A DNA stretch of 64,000 nt, from positions 1 to 64,000 of the forward strand of contig CAVAVT010000002.1 in assembly GCA_963592185.1 (NCBI GenBank), written 5' to 3'. The translations under genes and the position numbers were made by a program. The stretch is from CAVAVT01 sp963592185. GTDB lineage: Bacteria > Bacillota > Negativicutes > Selenomonadales > Selenomonadaceae. Shown piece after piece: positions 61,412 through 64,000 of this stretch. The notes under the pieces are model-generated. The model was not told the origin of the DNA. It worked only from the letters and a program-made list of their open reading frames with translations, and did not search any database. Each line of letters begins with the position of its first letter. Position 1 is the stretch's first letter.

Positions 61412-63225
61412 ATTTTATCTCCTCTTACTTCGTAAACCTTGAAACGATCTATTTCTCTAACTGGCAGAAGTACCTCCATCAATGTACCCTGCTCATTATA
61501 TTCTGTCTTTTGTATCACCGCAACCTCATGGAGCAATGCAGCTGCCGCTCCATCCGTGAAAGGAATCTGCAGCCGCATAAAAAGCTTGTCCTGTCTGACA
61601 GATTCCGATATGCGGTCCAGCAAAGCATCCAGATTCACCCCATCCCTTGCGGAAACGAATACACCTTCACGATCCCTTGAAAGCTTGCTCCTGAGATGTT
61701 CATTATCAAGATTATCACATTTATTAAAAACAAACAGAGTGGGCTTTTCTACAGCCCCCAGTTCTCTTAAAACCTCTGTAACAGAACCTATCTGAAGCTC
61801 CGCTGATTCATTTGAACAATCCACCACATGCAGCAGCAAATCCGCCTCAGTTACCTCTTCCAGTGTAGCATGAAATGCAGAAACCAGCGAATGTGGCAGC
61901 TTCTGTATAAAGCCAACCGTATCTGTAAGGAGTATTTCCTGACCATCTGGCAATAGTTTATGCCTTGTTGTTGGATCCAAAGTCGCAAACAATTTATCCT
62001 CGGCAAATACATCTGAGCCAGTTAGTGCGTTCAGCAGTGTGGATTTTCCAGCGTTGGTATATCCCACCAGCGCAACCAGAGGGATATTTGCCTCTTTTCT
62101 TCGAGAGCGATGAAGACGCCTGTGTCCCGAAAGCTTTTTCAGTTCTTCCTCTATGTCATGTATGCGGCCGTATATTCTTCTCCTATCAACCTCAAGCTTT
62201 GTTTCTCCGGGGCCTCTGGTGCCGATACCGCCTCCAAGCCGTGAAAGCACCAGACCCTGACCTCCGAGCCTTGGAAGTTGATATTTTAACTGAGCCAGAG
62301 ATACCTGAAGCTTACCAGCCTGAGAACGTGCTCTTTGGGCAAAAATATCCAAAATCAGGGCTGTACGGTCCAATACCTTTAGACCAAGCATCCGTTCAAG
62401 ATTGTGCTGCTGTGATGGGGTTATTTCCTCATCCACAATCAGCAAATCCGCCTCTAGGTCCTGAACAGCCATTCCTATTTCATCCACCTTGCCCTTGCCA
62501 AAGAAAAATGCCGCATCCGGCTTATCCTTTTTCTGGGAATAGGATGCCACAACCGTTGCTCCTGCGGTTTCAGCAAGACGTCCAAGTTCAGCAAGAGATT
62601 CCTCCAAAGACCAGTCTGATTTTCCTCCTGAATATTCTATTCCAGCGATAATTGCCTTTTCTATACCTTCATCAGTTTCCTTGAGCTTATTTTTCCCCAG
62701 CTCTTTATTAATCATAGTGATAAGCCGGGTAATATTCAGCTTGTTCATGAGACTCAGCCTTACTGGACCATATATCTGTATTAAGGGATTCCCCTCATCA
62801 TCCAGTGTTCCAGTAAAAAAGCCTATAGTTCCATTGATATCTTTTCCCTCACGGGCCACAGCCACCATAAGATCAAAGCGCATATGCTTCAATGAGGATA
62901 TATCCAACGAGCTAAGGCGTGAATCGCCGCTGGGATGGGTGTGTATGCATCTGACCCCGGACAGTCTAAGGGAAGATTTAGACTTAAATTCTGGAAGGTC
63001 CACAGTGCTGTTATCACCCACAGATACCTGTACTATTTTCCCCTGACGGCTTATGTACACCGCCACCTCTCTATCCAGCAGGTCTGTAAGCTCCAGCATT
63101 TTGCTGCACAGCTCGTTTGTTGCGGTCTGTCCTATTGGAACAGACAAATCATACAGACTGTTAAGACCATCTAAAATGTATGCCTTAACATTTGCCAGAT
63201 TGCCTTCTACCTTTTTATTGCCCAT
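61408..63225 (-). CDS. hflX: GTPase HflX with N-terminal JAMM-like metalloprotease domain
   Basis: The protein (605 residues) is much longer than the usual 410-430. Residues 195-605 are a complete HflX: N-terminal subdomain from IIAGIEYSGGKSDWSLEESL, glycine-rich SRLGGGIGTRGPGETKLEVD, P-loop GYTNAGKSTLLNAL (388-401), G3 LTDTVGFIQKLP and G4 FNKCDNLD. HflX splits stalled or inactive 70S ribosomes. Residues 40-165 contain HTHPSGDSRLSSLD, an exact JAMM motif (H95-x-H97-x7-S105-x2-D108), with an upstream E53 where JAMM enzymes have their catalytic glutamate; the surrounding pattern resembles RadC/JAB folds. This suggests a zinc-dependent peptidase or binding module fused to HflX. The fusion is seen; its activity is inference. 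Confidence 0.9.
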   Translation of the reverse strand: MGNKKVEGNLANVKAYILDGLNSLYDLSVPIGQTATNELCSKMLELTDLLDREVAVYISRQGKIVQVSVGDNSTVDLPEFKSKSSLRLSGVRCIHTHPSGDSRLSSLDISSLKHMRFDLMVAVAREGKDINGTIGFFTGTLDDEGNPLIQIYGPVRLSLMNKLNITRLITMINKELGKNKLKETDEGIEKAIIAGIEYSGGKSDWSLEESLAELGRLAETAGATVVASYSQKKDKPDAAFFFGKGKVDEIGMAVQDLEADLLIVDEEITPSQQHNLERMLGLKVLDRTALILDIFAQRARSQAGKLQVSLAQLKYQLPRLGGQGLVLSRLGGGIGTRGPGETKLEVDRRRIYGRIHDIEEELKKLSGHRRLHRSRRKEANIPLVALVGYTNAGKSTLLNALTGSDVFAEDKLFATLDPTTRHKLLPDGQEILLTDTVGFIQKLPHSLVSAFHATLEEVTEADLLLHVVDCSNESAELQIGSVTEVLRELGAVEKPTLFVFNKCDNLDNEHLRSKLSRDREGVFVSARDGVNLDALLDRISESVRQDKLFMRLQIPFTDGAAAALLHEVAVIQKTEYNEQGTLMEVLLPVREIDRFKVYEVRGDKI

Positions 63226-63257
63226 TTCATGCGCCTCCTCTCCTATGATAAATCCGA

Positions 63258-63998
63258 TTATCCTTTATTAACTATGTTCTGAATGTGCTTAAGGGTTATT
63301 GACAGTGAGCCGTCAGCATTATTATTGAACTCCACAAATTCGGTGTTATCGAAATAGTCAATGGGAATGCTCAGCTCTATTCCTGTATCTGTTTTCAATT
63401 TATGATTTCTGAGCTTTTTTAAAGTAGCCTCTTTGTCGATTTTTACAGGCTCAGAAATTCCAGCCTCCTGAATCATTTCTTTATATTCATTCTGCATTGC
63501 CGGATTATCAGCAAATATTTCCTTTCCGGCCTCTGCAGCATCTATCTCATCCAGCTCCTGCACAGCCTCTGAAATATAAGCCTTTGCTGCAGCTGAAGCC
63601 TTCACAGGATCCTGACCAAAATCATCAGCTACTTTTTTCACAGCCTTATCAATTTTTCTGATGGTTTCTGTTGGCGATGCCTTCTGCTCACATTCCAAAA
63701 GCATTTCAGGCAAAACATAAATAGAATTTCCATCTATAGTATACTTCTTCGACTGAACATTTATGGAAAAAATATTCAAATCTATTACAGCTGACTCATC
63801 CATCTTCTGTGTAAGGCTTGGCATAATCGCATACTGATCCGCAATTTCATTCCTGACACGGCTTCCGTCCTGGACAGTGTGGTGTATATATCCCCTATGG
63901 CCATTACATTTAAATATGACAAGCTTTCGCTCACCCTCAACATCCGCATCACACAGAATAAAATCCGCAGAAACCATTTCCTCTGAGTGGGACAATGC
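63258..63998 (-). CDS. Nucleoid-associated protein, NdpA/YejK-like, C-terminal part
   Basis: About 246 C-terminal residues are inside the window; the start lies beyond the right edge. Recognisable family features are DFILCDADVEGERKLVIFKC, the asparagine-poor helical middle, and the C-terminal NNADGSLSITLKHIQNI. NdpA-family proteins bind the nucleoid; related proteins also occur in phage defence or stress settings. It ends 32 bases before hflX, so it may lead the same transcript. Family assignment is moderately sure, as only part is visible. Confidence 0.65.
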   Translation of the reverse strand, partial: ALSHSEEMVSADFILCDADVEGERKLVIFKCNGHRGYIHHTVQDGSRVRNEIADQYAIMPSLTQKMDESAVIDLNIFSINVQSKKYTIDGNSIYVLPEMLLECEQKASPTETIRKIDKAVKKVADDFGQDPVKASAAAKAYISEAVQELDEIDAAEAGKEIFADNPAMQNEYKEMIQEAGISEPVKIDKEATLKKLRNHKLKTDTGIELSIPIDYFDNTEFVEFNNNADGSLSITLKHIQNIVNKG

Positions 63999-64000
63999 CT

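Overview
The window is a dense, housekeeping-rich stretch of a bacterial chromosome. Every gene I can support (57 coding regions, two of them cut by the window edges, plus one tRNA) lies on the minus strand, so transcription runs from high to low coordinates; the only plus-strand signal is a weak small-RNA candidate near 26.4 kb. Gene content is Firmicutes-like (GatCAB, PcrA/LigA, MutS2, PBP1A, YebC-RuvCAB, Tig-ClpP-ClpX-Lon-EngB), but there are also diderm traits: a CptA-type phosphoethanolamine transferase and a PssA/Psd pair for phosphatidylethanolamine. Together with siroheme decarboxylases this suggests a member of the Negativicutes (Selenomonas/Anaerovibrio-like). That assignment is inference. 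I see no insertion sequence, prophage, CRISPR array or replication origin.

Layout from the right edge (upstream) to the left: a partial nucleoid-associated protein, HflX carrying an N-terminal JAMM-type metalloprotease-like domain, a PLP enzyme, a U32 peptidase and MutS2 (55-64 kb); PBP1A and TyrS (52-55 kb); YebC and RuvCAB, followed by a complete folate cluster folE-folK-folP-folB-folA, then queH-queA-trmL-murB (42.5-51.5 kb); tRNA-Leu(CAA), an L,D-transpeptidase, and polA-coaE-lytic transglycosylase (37-42 kb); a LysR regulator; tig-clpP-clpX-lon-engB followed by the siroheme decarboxylase pair ahbA-ahbB and an aminotransferase (27.6-36 kb); rplM-rpsI; ilvE; the threonine operon ACT-hom-thrB; cca, gamma carbonic anhydrase, ndk and a PduO-type cobalamin adenosyltransferase (19.5-26 kb); an RsmH-like methyltransferase, a WecG/TagA glycosyltransferase, psd-pssA, a GT2 glycosyltransferase, queD-queE and the phosphoethanolamine transferase (11.7-19.5 kb); inorganic pyrophosphatase, pcrA-ligA, a small orphan gene, gatCAB, a phosphatase and rlmD (0.2-11.7 kb). 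A likely hsdM start runs off the left edge.

Functional threads: translation quality and RNA modification (GatCAB, RlmD, QueD/E/H/A, TrmL, Cca, RsmH-like, TyrS, HflX); DNA repair (LigA, PcrA, RuvABC, PolA, MutS2); proteostasis (trigger factor, ClpXP, Lon); envelope (MurB, PBP1A, Ldt, lytic transglycosylase, PE synthesis, LPS decoration); cofactors (folate, B12 adenosylation, siroheme-dependent heme, CoA).

The two observations most worth follow-up are (1) the HflX GTPase with an intact H-x-H-x7-S-x2-D JAMM motif in its N-terminal extension, and (2) a family of four ~47-bp interspersed elements. These carry a GTTTTGCC/GGCAAAAC-type palindrome and a constant distal half ending in TATAAT. Three of them sit as apparent promoters before ppaC, psd and the PBP1A gene, and one, with a lost arm, encodes the extra C-terminal residues of QueA.
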